Shown here in pieces: positions 8,974 through 17,137 of a stretch of 64,000 nt of DNA; positions within the stretch are counted from its first letter, which is position 1, and every line of letters begins with the position of its first letter. The translations under genes were made by a program, and so were the position numbers. The DNA lies in contig NZ_JANQCD010000023.1 in NCBI RefSeq assembly GCF_026672275.1, positions 18,811 to 82,810 on the forward strand, given 5' to 3'. Source of the stretch: Marinifilum sp. D737 (lineage in GTDB: Bacteria > Bacteroidota > Bacteroidia > Bacteroidales > Marinifilaceae). The notes under the pieces were generated by a model, which saw only the letters and a program-made list of their open reading frames with translations, ran no database searches and was not told where the DNA came from.

Positions 8974-9050
8974 AAAAACAAAGCCAAGGTAATCCCCTGG
9001 CTCTATCTATAAAATATATATCTGTGGTAGAGACAGCATTTATGCTGTCT
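8974..9050. repeat. Hairpin-bearing repeat, copy 2, with a second hairpin
   Basis: The first 37 nt resemble 195-230. AGCCAAGG (8982-8989) pairs with CCCTGGCT (8995-9002) with one mismatch. A second hairpin, AGACAGCA (9031-9038) with TGCTGTCT (9043-9050), follows. It lies just downstream of the stop of the minus-strand flavin reductase gene and could end transcription from either side. Confidence 0.5.
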
Positions 9051-9075
9051 TTAACCAATATATTATCTATTAAAC

Positions 9076-9633
9076 TTATTCCTTCTCTAAAATATACGCA
9101 TCAACAATTTCACCATAAAACATGGTATGGAAATCTTGATTTGCAGAATGATAATCGCTGGCAACATCTTGAGGGTAGAATTGTTCAATATAATCTTTCG
9201 AAATTGCATTGCGATCTTGCAGTTGTTTGTATACCACTTTGCATTCAAGAGTTAATGGAAGCTCAGCAATGGCAGGTACGCTCACCTTGTTACCTTCAAC
9301 GGTTGTTAGGTTCATGGCTTCAATTTTATTGATCTCGCTACCGCTTTTGGTTCCACAAAAACCTAGAATTTTACCAACTTTTCCTTCCGGATTGATATTG
9401 ATTGTAAACTCGCCATTTTCTTCCAGCATTTTATGCGTATGTCTGCCAGTACGTATATAAGCAGTAAAAATCAGTTTGTTCCACTCAATCCCAATCTTTC
9501 CCCACGAAATGGTCATGGTGTTCACTTCATCGCCACTTTTGGTGGTAATTAAAGCGCCCTTTTTTAGAGTTTTTACAATTGGTGTAAGGTGCTCGATTAC
9601 ATCGATTTTGTTTCGTTTAAAATAGTTTTCCAT
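9076..9633 (-). CDS. Flavin reductase family protein
   Basis: The 185-residue protein is cytoplasmic and matches the flavin reductase-like, FMN-binding split-barrel fold. ALITTKSGDEVNTMTISWGKIG is the characteristic first strand and turn, LIFTAYIRTGRHTHKMLEENGEFTINI the second block, and CGTKSGSEINKIEAMNL the third. Such enzymes bind FMN and reduce flavins with NAD(P)H or carry a bound flavin; the substrate here is not evident. It stands alone, with a TAACTTTG promoter element 24 bp upstream. Confidence 0.88.
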   Translation of the reverse strand: MENYFKRNKIDVIEHLTPIVKTLKKGALITTKSGDEVNTMTISWGKIGIEWNKLIFTAYIRTGRHTHKMLEENGEFTININPEGKVGKILGFCGTKSGSEINKIEAMNLTTVEGNKVSVPAIAELPLTLECKVVYKQLQDRNAISKDYIEQFYPQDVASDYHSANQDFHTMFYGEIVDAYILEKE

Positions 9634-9656
9634 TTTAATTTTATCTGATTACCCCG

Positions 9657-9664
9657 CAAAGTTA
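9657..9664 (-). promoter_or_regulatory. Likely -7 promoter element of the flavin reductase gene
   Basis: On the minus strand this reads TAACTTTG, a full match to the Bacteroidota -7 element TAnnTTTG, 24 bp before the ATG at 9633. No TTG was found at the expected -33 spacing, so support is partial. Confidence 0.45.
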
Positions 9665-9886
9665 GAACAATTGAAAAGAAGCTTGTTTAGGTTCTGCCTT
9701 GGATTAACACATCTTTAACATCAAGGTAAATTTTCGCGCAGAAAAATGCAGATGAATCATTGCAGATATACAAATATCCGTGAAAATCATGAATTTCATA
9801 TTAAATCTGCGTCTAAATGTGAGAATCAGAAACTTCATATCTAATCTCCAAAACAGTTTCTATAAAAATTAGAATCCTTTAGATTC

Positions 9887-10753
9887 TTAATTCCTATTTA
9901 CCAAGCCACTAACAATCACCAAACTCATTCCAATAATATAAACCAAATGAAAAGGTTCATTAAAAAACAGGATGATTAGAATGGTTGAGATCACAGGTGT
10001 TAGAAAAACGAAAGGTGCTACAAAGGAAGCTTTGCCTAGTTTCAATGCTTTAATCCAAAAGATATAGGAAATGCCATTTACAAATATTCCATTAATTAGA
10101 ATAGGGAGTATGGTTTTGCTGTTTGGCAATTGAAAATCAGAAAACACCATCATGGAAACAAATGAAGCAATAAGGGCAGTAAAAAAGTAAATGCTGGTAA
10201 GCGATAAGGAATCGATATTGATTCTTTTGCTCAAAACCGAGAACAATCCAAACACAAAAGCAGCCAATAGTACAATAAAATCAACAAAGAGATTGTCGAA
10301 ATGGATATTACTGACATCTCCTTTGCTTAGAACCATGAAAATGCCTGAGAATCCCAGCAGAATAGAAAGGACTTTGTATTTGTTGATTCTCTCTTTTAGG
10401 ATGAGAATGGACAGAATGATTACAAAAATGGGCCAGCAATATTGAATGATTAAAACCTCTATGCCCTTTGCTTTTGCATAGCCAAAGTATAGCAGAATAT
10501 AATATAGGTATGTACCGAGTAATCCCAGAGCTATGGCTTTTATCCAATCTCTTTTGCAAAGATTGAGAAGTACTTTTCCCTTTCTTTGTATCAGGATAAT
10601 CAGCATGAATGTAATGCTCGACACCAAACTCGACCAAAACAGGAATTGGTGGTTGTTCAGGTTACTTTGTCCCAGTTTAGATACAACAGGAATTAATGCC
10701 CATAGCAATACGCATATCAGAACGTATATGATTGATTTGGTTTTTGTGTTCAT
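9887..10753 (-). CDS. EamA-family (DMT) transporter
   Basis: The 288-residue protein has ten predicted membrane helices in two EamA halves. The first opens with YVLICVLLWALIPVVSKL and ends near VLSILLGFSGIFMVL. The second spans about residues 150-285 and ends with HLVYIIGMSLVIVSGLV. DMT carriers usually export amino acids, nucleotides or other metabolites across the inner membrane. The substrate is unknown. It lies 97 bp downstream of an AraC-type regulator on the same strand, a common arrangement in which the regulator controls the exporter. Confidence 0.88.
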   Translation of the reverse strand: MNTKTKSIIYVLICVLLWALIPVVSKLGQSNLNNHQFLFWSSLVSSITFMLIILIQRKGKVLLNLCKRDWIKAIALGLLGTYLYYILLYFGYAKAKGIEVLIIQYCWPIFVIILSILILKERINKYKVLSILLGFSGIFMVLSKGDVSNIHFDNLFVDFIVLLAAFVFGLFSVLSKRINIDSLSLTSIYFFTALIASFVSMMVFSDFQLPNSKTILPILINGIFVNGISYIFWIKALKLGKASFVAPFVFLTPVISTILIILFFNEPFHLVYIIGMSLVIVSGLVNRN

Positions 10754-10850
10754 ATTCTTTTAATCATTTGTAATTCGTTGGTAAATTTCCGAATTACAGA
10801 TTCAAGAGTAGAGTACAATTTTGCGAATCTGTGGTATTATTAAGCAATGT

Positions 10851-11717
10851 TTACAAATCCAACGATTCCTCGCGATATTGGATAGGTGTTTTATTGAAGT
10901 GCTTTTTAAATGCTTTGGTGAAATATGAATTGTCCATATAGCCAAGCATGCCAGCAATCTCTTTAATGCTGTAAGTACTGAAGCTAATCATTCTCGCAGC
11001 CTCGTTTAGTGTGTATTGTTCTATAAATTTAGCAGGAGGGATACCTGTTCTTTCTGTGATTATATCGTTTAATTTTCTTTGTGAGACATTTAGGTGATCC
11101 TGATAGAATCGCAGGTTTTTTTGTTCTTTGAAATGATCTCTAACCAAAAGAACAAACTGTTCGAGCAGTTTTAAATGAGAAGCATTCGTGGTAGAATTTT
11201 GATTTTGCTGCTGAAGTTTAAATGCAGCAATTTTAGTCAGAATAATATGAAGATAGTTTTGTAGAATGATGTTTTGATCGGTAAAATCTGACTTGCAAAA
11301 GTAATAATGCAGATGAGCGATTTCTGTATTGAGCAGCTCTTGTTCATTGCTTGGTATTTGAATTAAACATTCCTGGGAATTGTAAAACAAAAGAGTTGAT
11401 TGATACTGATGTGTATCAAGGAAGGTATCACTAAAGCTAATTACAAATCCTTCAACACCTTGGTTGTATTCAATTTGATGCATAAAGTGTGAAGCCAGCA
11501 GAAATAGACTGCCGGCTTCATAGTTGTATTTTTCTTGTTCAACTAGATGAGTTCCATTTCCTTGTGTGATCCAAACAATCTGAAAATAATTATGACGGTG
11601 CAGTGTAGTGCTATGAGGAGAAGTGGTATCGTATTGTCCTTGGGAAATGCGATCAACCATTATCTTTTTTTGATAGGTTTTAATCAGTTTTTTATATTCC
11701 TCTTTCATAGTAATCAC
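10851..11717 (-). CDS. AraC-family transcriptional regulator
   Basis: The 288-residue protein has an N-terminal cupin-type sensor domain (HRHNYFQIVWITQGNGTHLV, then YEAGSLFLLASHFMHQI). The C-terminal AraC DNA-binding domain contains two helix-turn-helix motifs over about residues 185-285: RFYQDHLNVSQRKLNDII, then the signature IKEIAGMLGYMDNSYFTKAF and FNKTPIQYRE. It probably binds a small effector and controls the adjacent EamA exporter. The start is MITMKEE or the internal ATG three codons later; only 3 bp separate it from the DUF192 gene upstream. Confidence 0.9.
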   Translation of the reverse strand: MITMKEEYKKLIKTYQKKIMVDRISQGQYDTTSPHSTTLHRHNYFQIVWITQGNGTHLVEQEKYNYEAGSLFLLASHFMHQIEYNQGVEGFVISFSDTFLDTHQYQSTLLFYNSQECLIQIPSNEQELLNTEIAHLHYYFCKSDFTDQNIILQNYLHIILTKIAAFKLQQQNQNSTTNASHLKLLEQFVLLVRDHFKEQKNLRFYQDHLNVSQRKLNDIITERTGIPPAKFIEQYTLNEAARMISFSTYSIKEIAGMLGYMDNSYFTKAFKKHFNKTPIQYREESLDL

Positions 11718-11720
11718 AAC

Positions 11721-12278
11721 TTATAATCTTTCAAAACTCACCTCATCACCTTCCTTAATGCCGTATTTTTCGCAAAATCCTCCAATTACTTCAATAATAT
11801 ATTTTGCCTTTTTTATGGATGGGATGTTTTGTTCCGATAAAGGTACAGCACGCTCATGAATCCTTACAATTTCAAACTTGCTGTTCACAAAAATAAGATC
11901 CAGAGAAATATAGGTTTCTTTCATCCAAAAATTTTGTATGTTTTCAACTTCCGAAATAAACAACATTCCCTGTTCATCGCTCATAGAATATCGGTACATT
12001 AAACCTTGGGCTGTTTCGGCTAAACCTTCTGCAATCTCAATGTCTATGGTTCTGATTGTTGAATTGTCCTGCTGACTAATAAACGATAGTTCGCCTTCTT
12101 TTGTGAAAGGAATTTCCAATTTCTTACTGTCTTTCTTAGCAGATTGTTTGAAAAAGTTTGGCTGAACTGCAAGAAAGATCAATGCGATACCAATGGTAAT
12201 AACAGCAATGATTTGAATAAATGAAATTCTTCTTTTGGATGATTTTCTCTTGTTGGATCTTTTGTTTTTGGCTTTCAT
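11721..12278 (-). CDS. DUF192 domain protein with N-terminal membrane anchor
   Basis: The 185-residue protein has a very basic N-terminus, a membrane helix at about residues 20-40 (FIQIIAVITIGIALIFLAV) and a C-terminal DUF192 domain (about 75-185). The DUF192 hallmarks are LAETAQGLMYRYSMSDEQGM, NFWMKETYISLDLIFV and AKYIIEVIGGFCEKYGIKEG. The function of DUF192 proteins is unsettled. The anchored topology would place the domain outside the cytoplasm. It shares a transcript, by spacing, with the AraC gene. Confidence 0.85.
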   Translation of the reverse strand: MKAKNKRSNKRKSSKRRISFIQIIAVITIGIALIFLAVQPNFFKQSAKKDSKKLEIPFTKEGELSFISQQDNSTIRTIDIEIAEGLAETAQGLMYRYSMSDEQGMLFISEVENIQNFWMKETYISLDLIFVNSKFEIVRIHERAVPLSEQNIPSIKKAKYIIEVIGGFCEKYGIKEGDEVSFERL

Positions 12279-12371
12279 TTTAATCTCTGATTTAGCTATT
12301 TCTTTCGGTTTTTAAGATAACAAATCCATTTCATCTTTTCATAATAATTTCGGATATTCAGGAAAGTGATT

Positions 12372-13205
12372 TTATTTGGCAAAATATAGATTGGCTTCAG
12401 CATATGAGAAATCATGCTCAATCAAACTGCTGATATCTCCATTCTCAATAATCTCTTTACTGGTTTGAATAAGCTTGGCATAGCTTGCTCGTACTGGTCC
12501 CGATCCTAAACTCAAACGAGAAACTCCCAATTTCTGCAATCCTTCCAAATCATGATAAAGAGGATTGGCAATGGTATTCAAGGGACCATCGATATTGGAA
12601 AGTAAATTGACAATGCTATCCTTTTCCAGCAATCCAGGGACAAATACACAATCAGCTCCTGCCTTTAAAAAAGCATTGCTTCGCTTTATAGCTATCTCCA
12701 TGTATTCTTTTGGCTTTCCTACCTTTAACCAAAAGGCGCAAGTTCTGGCATTAATTACAAATGGTAAATCCAGTTCCTCTTTTAATTCAGAAATTGCCTG
12801 GATCTTTTCCAATTGTAGCTCAATATCGTCCAATTTTCCATCTGGACGACCATCTTCCAGGTTGATGCCAACCGCACCAGCTTTTAAAATATTACCAATG
12901 TTTTGCTTCACTTTGTATGCATCTTCAGCATATCCTCGCTCCATATCTACCGAAAGTGGTAGGTTTACTCTTTTGTTGATTTGTTTTGTAACCAGCAATA
13001 GATCATCAAGCTCTATAATTTCTCCATCTGCATAGCCAAGCGAATAGGCGATGCCTGCACTTGTGGTTGCCACAGCTTTGTATCCTTGATTTTCGAATAC
13101 CTTAGCCGATCCTGCATTCCAGGCATTGGGAATTAACAACATTTTATTGTCGTGATGGAGAGCTTGAAATTCTTTGGCTTTTAATTTTTGTTCTTTTGAT
13201 ATCAT
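12372..13205 (-). CDS. Isocitrate lyase / PEP mutase family enzyme
   Basis: The 277-residue protein matches the compact members of the PEP mutase/isocitrate lyase superfamily. It shows NAWNAGSAKVFENQGYKAVATTS in segments at the start, LPLSVDMERGYAED (the metal-binding DxExG motif), and GAVGINLEDGRPDGKL. It is a TIM-barrel that acts on alpha-hydroxy or alpha-keto acids by C-C or P-C bond chemistry. The KKCGH motif of true isocitrate lyases is absent, so oxaloacetate hydrolase, phosphonopyruvate or methylisocitrate-like activities are open. It is downstream of the Ogt fusion gene, with a 9-bp gap. Confidence 0.85.
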   Translation of the reverse strand: MISKEQKLKAKEFQALHHDNKMLLIPNAWNAGSAKVFENQGYKAVATTSAGIAYSLGYADGEIIELDDLLLVTKQINKRVNLPLSVDMERGYAEDAYKVKQNIGNILKAGAVGINLEDGRPDGKLDDIELQLEKIQAISELKEELDLPFVINARTCAFWLKVGKPKEYMEIAIKRSNAFLKAGADCVFVPGLLEKDSIVNLLSNIDGPLNTIANPLYHDLEGLQKLGVSRLSLGSGPVRASYAKLIQTSKEIIENGDISSLIEHDFSYAEANLYFAK

Positions 13206-13214
13206 TTTCTCTTC

Positions 13215-14303
13215 TTATATTCTCTGGTTGCAAATTTCTTGTAAAGGACAAGAGTTGCATAAAGGTTTCTTTTGGCAATGTGGCTTTGCATGTTCAACAA
13301 TTAGTGCATGATACAGGTTATAGGTCGCAACATTTTTAGGAACCGCTTCTTCCATAAGCAATCTAAAATCATCGTATTTGTCTGGAATTGTAATTCCAAT
13401 GCGATGGAAAATTCTCCTGGTGTAGGCATCGATCACGAAAAATGCTTTTTCCAGAGCGTATACCAAAATGCTATCAGCTGTTTCACCTCCAACACCCTTA
13501 ATTGCCAAAAGCTCTTCACGTAATTGCTCTCCTGGCATTGCCTTGGCTTTTGCAATATCAAAATCATATTGTTTGAACCACTCACATAGAGCTTTTAGTT
13601 TAATTGCCTTTTGATTGTGATATCCACTTGGGCGAATAATTTCAGCCAAGTCGTTATTAGTTGCATTTTGTACAAAAGCAGGAGAGAGTTCGCCATTGAA
13701 ATTTGCCAAGGCTTTTTCTACATTTTTCCAATTGGTATTTTGAGTGAGTATGGCACCAACCATCATTTCAAAATCGCTTTCAGCAGGCCACCAATCCAAC
13801 TCTCCATAATGCTTTTGAAGAAGTTCAAAGCTTTTGTTAATGCATTCCATCTGAAGCAATTTCTGCTTTAGTTCCAATCCATAGGCATATCCAACCAGTT
13901 TCCTGTTTGCACCAATCACTCTATGACATGGCACTAGTATTGGAATGGGATTCTTGTTATTGGCCATTCCCACAGCTCTCGATGCTTTCGGATTTCCAAT
14001 GGCAGTTGCAATATCTTTATAGGTACATAAATCTCCGTAAGGAATTTTGCTCAATTCAGTCCATACCTTTTTCTGAAATTCAGTTCCGGAAGGATTGATT
14101 TTTAGATCAAAACAAGTTCTCTTTCCTTCAAAGTATTCAAGAAGTTGAAGTTTGGCATCCTTAAACAGCTTTTGGTCTTGCGCCCAATCATCATCTATGC
14201 TGATACCTTTGCTGTTGTTATCAACAAGCAATCGGCTGATGCCATTCTCATTACCAACAAGAATAATCCTGCCAAAGGATGTTGCCAGTATATCGTATTT
14301 CAT
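13215..14303 (-). CDS. Fusion of O6-alkylguanine methyltransferase (Ogt) and HhH-GPD DNA glycosylase
   Basis: The first ~160 residues form an Ogt/MGMT domain with GTEFQKKVWTELSKIPYG and the active-site PCHRVIG (acceptor Cys126 from this start). The remaining ~200 residues are an endonuclease III-like HhH-GPD domain: MMVGAILTQNTNWKNVEKA, the hairpin LLAIKGVGGETADSIL, the catalytic Asp in FFVIDAYTRR, and a closing four-Cys cluster (CX5CX2CX5C). The lysine of bifunctional EndoIII (KTA) is replaced by ETA, as expected for a monofunctional 3-methyladenine glycosylase of the MagIII type. The ATG at 14303 avoids overlap with ada; ATGs at 14339 and 14375 would overlap it. It is probably co-transcribed with ada. 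Confidence 0.88.
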   Translation of the reverse strand: MKYDILATSFGRIILVGNENGISRLLVDNNSKGISIDDDWAQDQKLFKDAKLQLLEYFEGKRTCFDLKINPSGTEFQKKVWTELSKIPYGDLCTYKDIATAIGNPKASRAVGMANNKNPIPILVPCHRVIGANRKLVGYAYGLELKQKLLQMECINKSFELLQKHYGELDWWPAESDFEMMVGAILTQNTNWKNVEKALANFNGELSPAFVQNATNNDLAEIIRPSGYHNQKAIKLKALCEWFKQYDFDIAKAKAMPGEQLREELLAIKGVGGETADSILVYALEKAFFVIDAYTRRIFHRIGITIPDKYDDFRLLMEEAVPKNVATYNLYHALIVEHAKPHCQKKPLCNSCPLQEICNQRI

Positions 14304-14319
14304 TTGTGAATTATTATTG

Positions 14320-15372
14320 CTATTTGTTTTTCGATTCATGGTCCAGAAGCCATTGTTTTCGTTGCAACCCGCCACCGTATCCGGTTAGACTACCGCCTTT
14401 TGCAATAACCCGGTGGCAAGGAACGATTATGGCTACGCGATTATGTCCGTTGGCATTTGCCATGGCTCTGACTGCGGTTTCTTTGCCAATCTTTTTTGCC
14501 ATTTCCTGGTAAGTACTTGTTGCACCAAAAGGGATGTTTTGAAGTTCTTTCCAGCTTAATTGCTGAAAGGGTGTTCCAGGTAAATCAAGCGGGATGTCAA
14601 ATGATTTTCTGCTGCCATTGAAATACTCGTTCAACTGTTTTTTACAGGTTTTGATGTGTTCGTTTTCCCCTTGAAGAATGATGGCGTCCATTTTCTTTTG
14701 AAGATCCCTGAATTCTATTTCCAGCATTTTACGATCGGTAAATTCTACCAGGCAAATGCCTTTATCGCTGGCACAGATGAACATAGGGCCTAATGGAGTG
14801 GTGACTCTGGTAATAAGAATAACCGATTTGTTTAGACTTTCTTTGGGTGAATCACCTACCAACACCTTAAAAGTATATCCAAAGCCACTTAATGAGTTGT
14901 AGCCTGAATTGAAGGCAGAATCGGTTACTTGCTTGCCCTTTTTTAAATCTTGAAAAGCAGAATTGATTCTTAACATTCGCTGATATGCCTGAAAGGTCAT
15001 ACCGTGATGTTTCTTGAACCAGCGCCTCACTTTTTCCGGTTGCAATCCATTTTCTTTCAATTGGTAGTCACTTACCTTTTCGAATATGTTTTGATTTACC
15101 AATTCAATGGCCTTTTGAATATCCTTAGGTGGTTCGTAAGCATGATTTGTTGGTTTGCAAATTTTACATGGTCGATATCCATTCTGTAATGCATCTTTCG
15201 AAAGCGTAAAGAACTCAATGTTTTCAAACTTGGGGGTTCTGGCTCTACATGTTGGAATGCAGAAAATACCCGTAGTTTTTACTGCTAAAAAGAAAGTGCC
15301 GATATATTGACTGTTTTTTTTCTGTACAGCTTCGTAGTACTCTTCACGCTTTTGCTGATCATGTATAAGCAT
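14320..15372 (-). CDS. ada: Ada: bifunctional DNA repair protein and regulator of the adaptive response
   Basis: The full three-domain Ada architecture is present. The N-terminal zinc domain has Cys38, Cys42, Cys69 and Cys72 (FCIPTCRARTP and YRPCKIC), the same spacing as in the E. coli protein, where Cys38 takes the methyl from phosphotriesters. An AraC-type HTH follows (about 85-185, with AFNSGYNSLSGFGYTFK). The C-terminal Ogt domain carries PCHRVIA with acceptor Cys319. Methylated Ada should activate its own transcript, which includes the downstream Ogt/glycosylase fusion. A good promoter lies 22 bp upstream. Confidence 0.94.
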   Translation of the reverse strand: MLIHDQQKREEYYEAVQKKNSQYIGTFFLAVKTTGIFCIPTCRARTPKFENIEFFTLSKDALQNGYRPCKICKPTNHAYEPPKDIQKAIELVNQNIFEKVSDYQLKENGLQPEKVRRWFKKHHGMTFQAYQRMLRINSAFQDLKKGKQVTDSAFNSGYNSLSGFGYTFKVLVGDSPKESLNKSVILITRVTTPLGPMFICASDKGICLVEFTDRKMLEIEFRDLQKKMDAIILQGENEHIKTCKKQLNEYFNGSRKSFDIPLDLPGTPFQQLSWKELQNIPFGATSTYQEMAKKIGKETAVRAMANANGHNRVAIIVPCHRVIAKGGSLTGYGGGLQRKQWLLDHESKNK

Positions 15373-15394
15373 AGTCCTCTTGATTTGTTTTGTA

Positions 15395-15425
15395 CAAAGG
15401 TATTAGCTTACAACAAGTAGAACAA
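15395..15425 (-). promoter_or_regulatory. Promoter of ada
   Basis: On the minus strand TTG (15423-15425) and TACCTTTG (15395-15402) are separated by 20 bp. This matches the Bacteroidota primary sigma consensus TTG-N19/21-TAnnTTTG. The ada ATG lies 22 bp downstream. Confidence 0.65.
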
Positions 15426-15515
15426 CCGAAAAATTGACAAGTAATTTTTTGAATTAAAAATGATGAATTTACATTCGTTTTAATAGATTGTTTGGTTTTT
15501 GTAAGCATATGAATA

Positions 15516-16973
15516 CTATGCTTTTTCAAACATTCCTGCCTTTTTTATAAAGTTTTCTGCTTTTTCTTGTTCTGCTTTGCTTGAAAGACTTACAATAGTA
15601 AAAATCAATGCTGAACCAATCATTCCATAAGCCGCTTGTTGTACTGAGGCAATCTCCCAGGCAGTTGGCAGGTTTACACCCAAGGCCACCAATAAATTGT
15701 AGCTCGAAAACAGCAAGCCAAAAATAATGGATAAGGTAGCTGCCATAGAATTTCCTTTTTTCCAGATAAAGGCCAATACCAATGGTACAAAAGCTCCTGT
15801 TGCCAGGAAATCGGAACCAATCCAGGTGATTTTTAGGATAGAGCGAATTTCAATGGCAATTAACAATCCCAGCACCGCAATAATGAGGGTGGCAATTTTT
15901 CCTATCCAAACCATTTCATGGTTTTTGGCTGTTGGCTTGAATCGGTTCTTAAAAACATCAACACTCAATACTAATGCTCCTGTATTGATCATGGAATCCA
16001 TGGTTGACATGATGGCTGAACACAGACCAACAAATAATAATGCTGCCAAACCAATTGGCATATAATCTTGTATTATAGCAGGCACAATTCCTCCTTCAGG
16101 CACTGATTCGTATATTCCCAAACTCAACATTCCTGTTAATGTTACCATTAAATACAAGGGAATAAATACAATGAATGCCAAACCCATCATTTTCTTGGCA
16201 TCGTCAGGTTGTTTTGCAGCTGATATTCTTTGCCAGATATTGGCCTGTATCATCCACGAACAGCCAAAAGTGATGATGAATACAAAATTGTTTGATAGGT
16301 TATGAAAGAAGGAAAAGAACTCAGGTTTGTTTCTGCTTAAGGCAATCTCCTGCACTTTTTCGAATCCACCCGAATGATTGTACGCAAATATGAAAAGCAC
16401 AATGGCTGCCATTAATAAAAATACAAATTGGATGATGTCGGTTACTACAACTCCTTTAAAACCACCAAAGAAAGAGTAAAGCACAACAATTCCCGTCCCA
16501 ATTAATGCTGCAATCTTATAATCTACATCGAAAAAGGATTGGAAAAAGTTCCCAATTACAACTGCTTGTGTGGCTACACCCAAAATCATAAATATTAAGA
16601 TGAGAATGGAAAGGAGCAGAGCTACTGTTTTGTTGTAGCGCATTTCCATGATTTGTGGCTGTGTAATGGTGCCAATTTTACGAATGGCTTTTGAGAAAAG
16701 GTACATCAGGAAAGTGGAAAACAGCACAGGCATGCCATAAATCCAGAAGGAGGAGAGTCCCTGGTTAAATCCATGATCTACCAAATCGATAGAAGAACCA
16801 CCTCCCCACCAGGATGCGATAAAGGTAATGGCCAATGCCCAAAAGGGCAGTTGGCGCCCGGCCAAAAAGTAATCTTCGGTGTTTTTGCTTGCTTTTGATC
16901 GCAAAACGATAAACATGATGCCCGCGAAATAAGCAATCAAAAGAAGTATTGAAATATTTTGAAGTTGATTCAT
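15516..16973 (-). CDS. Sodium:solute symporter family protein
   Basis: The 485-residue protein has about 13 membrane helices and SSS-family marks. These are SKNTEDYFLAGRQLPFWALA near the N-terminus, FIASWWGGGSSIDLVD, then FFGGFKGVVVTDIIQFVFL and LLFVGLCSAIMSTMDSMINT in the middle. SSS carriers import solutes such as sugars, proline, urea or carboxylates with sodium. The substrate cannot be told. It is a single gene whose promoter region is occupied by the inverted-repeat element at 16988-17137. Confidence 0.9.
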   Translation of the reverse strand: MNQLQNISILLLIAYFAGIMFIVLRSKASKNTEDYFLAGRQLPFWALAITFIASWWGGGSSIDLVDHGFNQGLSSFWIYGMPVLFSTFLMYLFSKAIRKIGTITQPQIMEMRYNKTVALLLSILILIFMILGVATQAVVIGNFFQSFFDVDYKIAALIGTGIVVLYSFFGGFKGVVVTDIIQFVFLLMAAIVLFIFAYNHSGGFEKVQEIALSRNKPEFFSFFHNLSNNFVFIITFGCSWMIQANIWQRISAAKQPDDAKKMMGLAFIVFIPLYLMVTLTGMLSLGIYESVPEGGIVPAIIQDYMPIGLAALLFVGLCSAIMSTMDSMINTGALVLSVDVFKNRFKPTAKNHEMVWIGKIATLIIAVLGLLIAIEIRSILKITWIGSDFLATGAFVPLVLAFIWKKGNSMAATLSIIFGLLFSSYNLLVALGVNLPTAWEIASVQQAAYGMIGSALIFTIVSLSSKAEQEKAENFIKKAGMFEKA

Positions 16974-16987
16974 TTTTGAATTTTAAA

Positions 16988-17137
16988 TTAATAACCTGAG
17001 TTCGATTTAAAATATTGTAACAGGTTACATTGGTTTTGAGTAGAAATTTTCTCAGATATTCTTTCAAATTTTTTAAAGTGAATCTTGAATAAATCTGATT
17101 TTCTGTGTTGGATATATTAAATCGAACTTAGGCTAAT
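16988..17137. repeat. Short element with inverted ends; 27-bp core repeated at 62395
   Basis: The left end (16992-17018, TAACCTGAGTTCGATTTA and onwards) is a 27-bp exact inverse of 62395-62421. The right end (about 17109-17137, ATTAAATCGAACTTAGGC) is a diverged inverse copy of the left end. The region is thus ~150 bp flanked by ~30-bp inverted repeats, like a MITE or other non-coding mobile relic. It overlaps the final codon of the MtfA-like gene and fills the space upstream of the symporter. Confidence 0.55.

Noticed and set aside
9024..9332. 102-codon plus-strand reading antisense to the flavin reductase
   Set aside because: The minus-strand protein has clear flavin reductase motifs. This reading has no family match and is a shadow frame.
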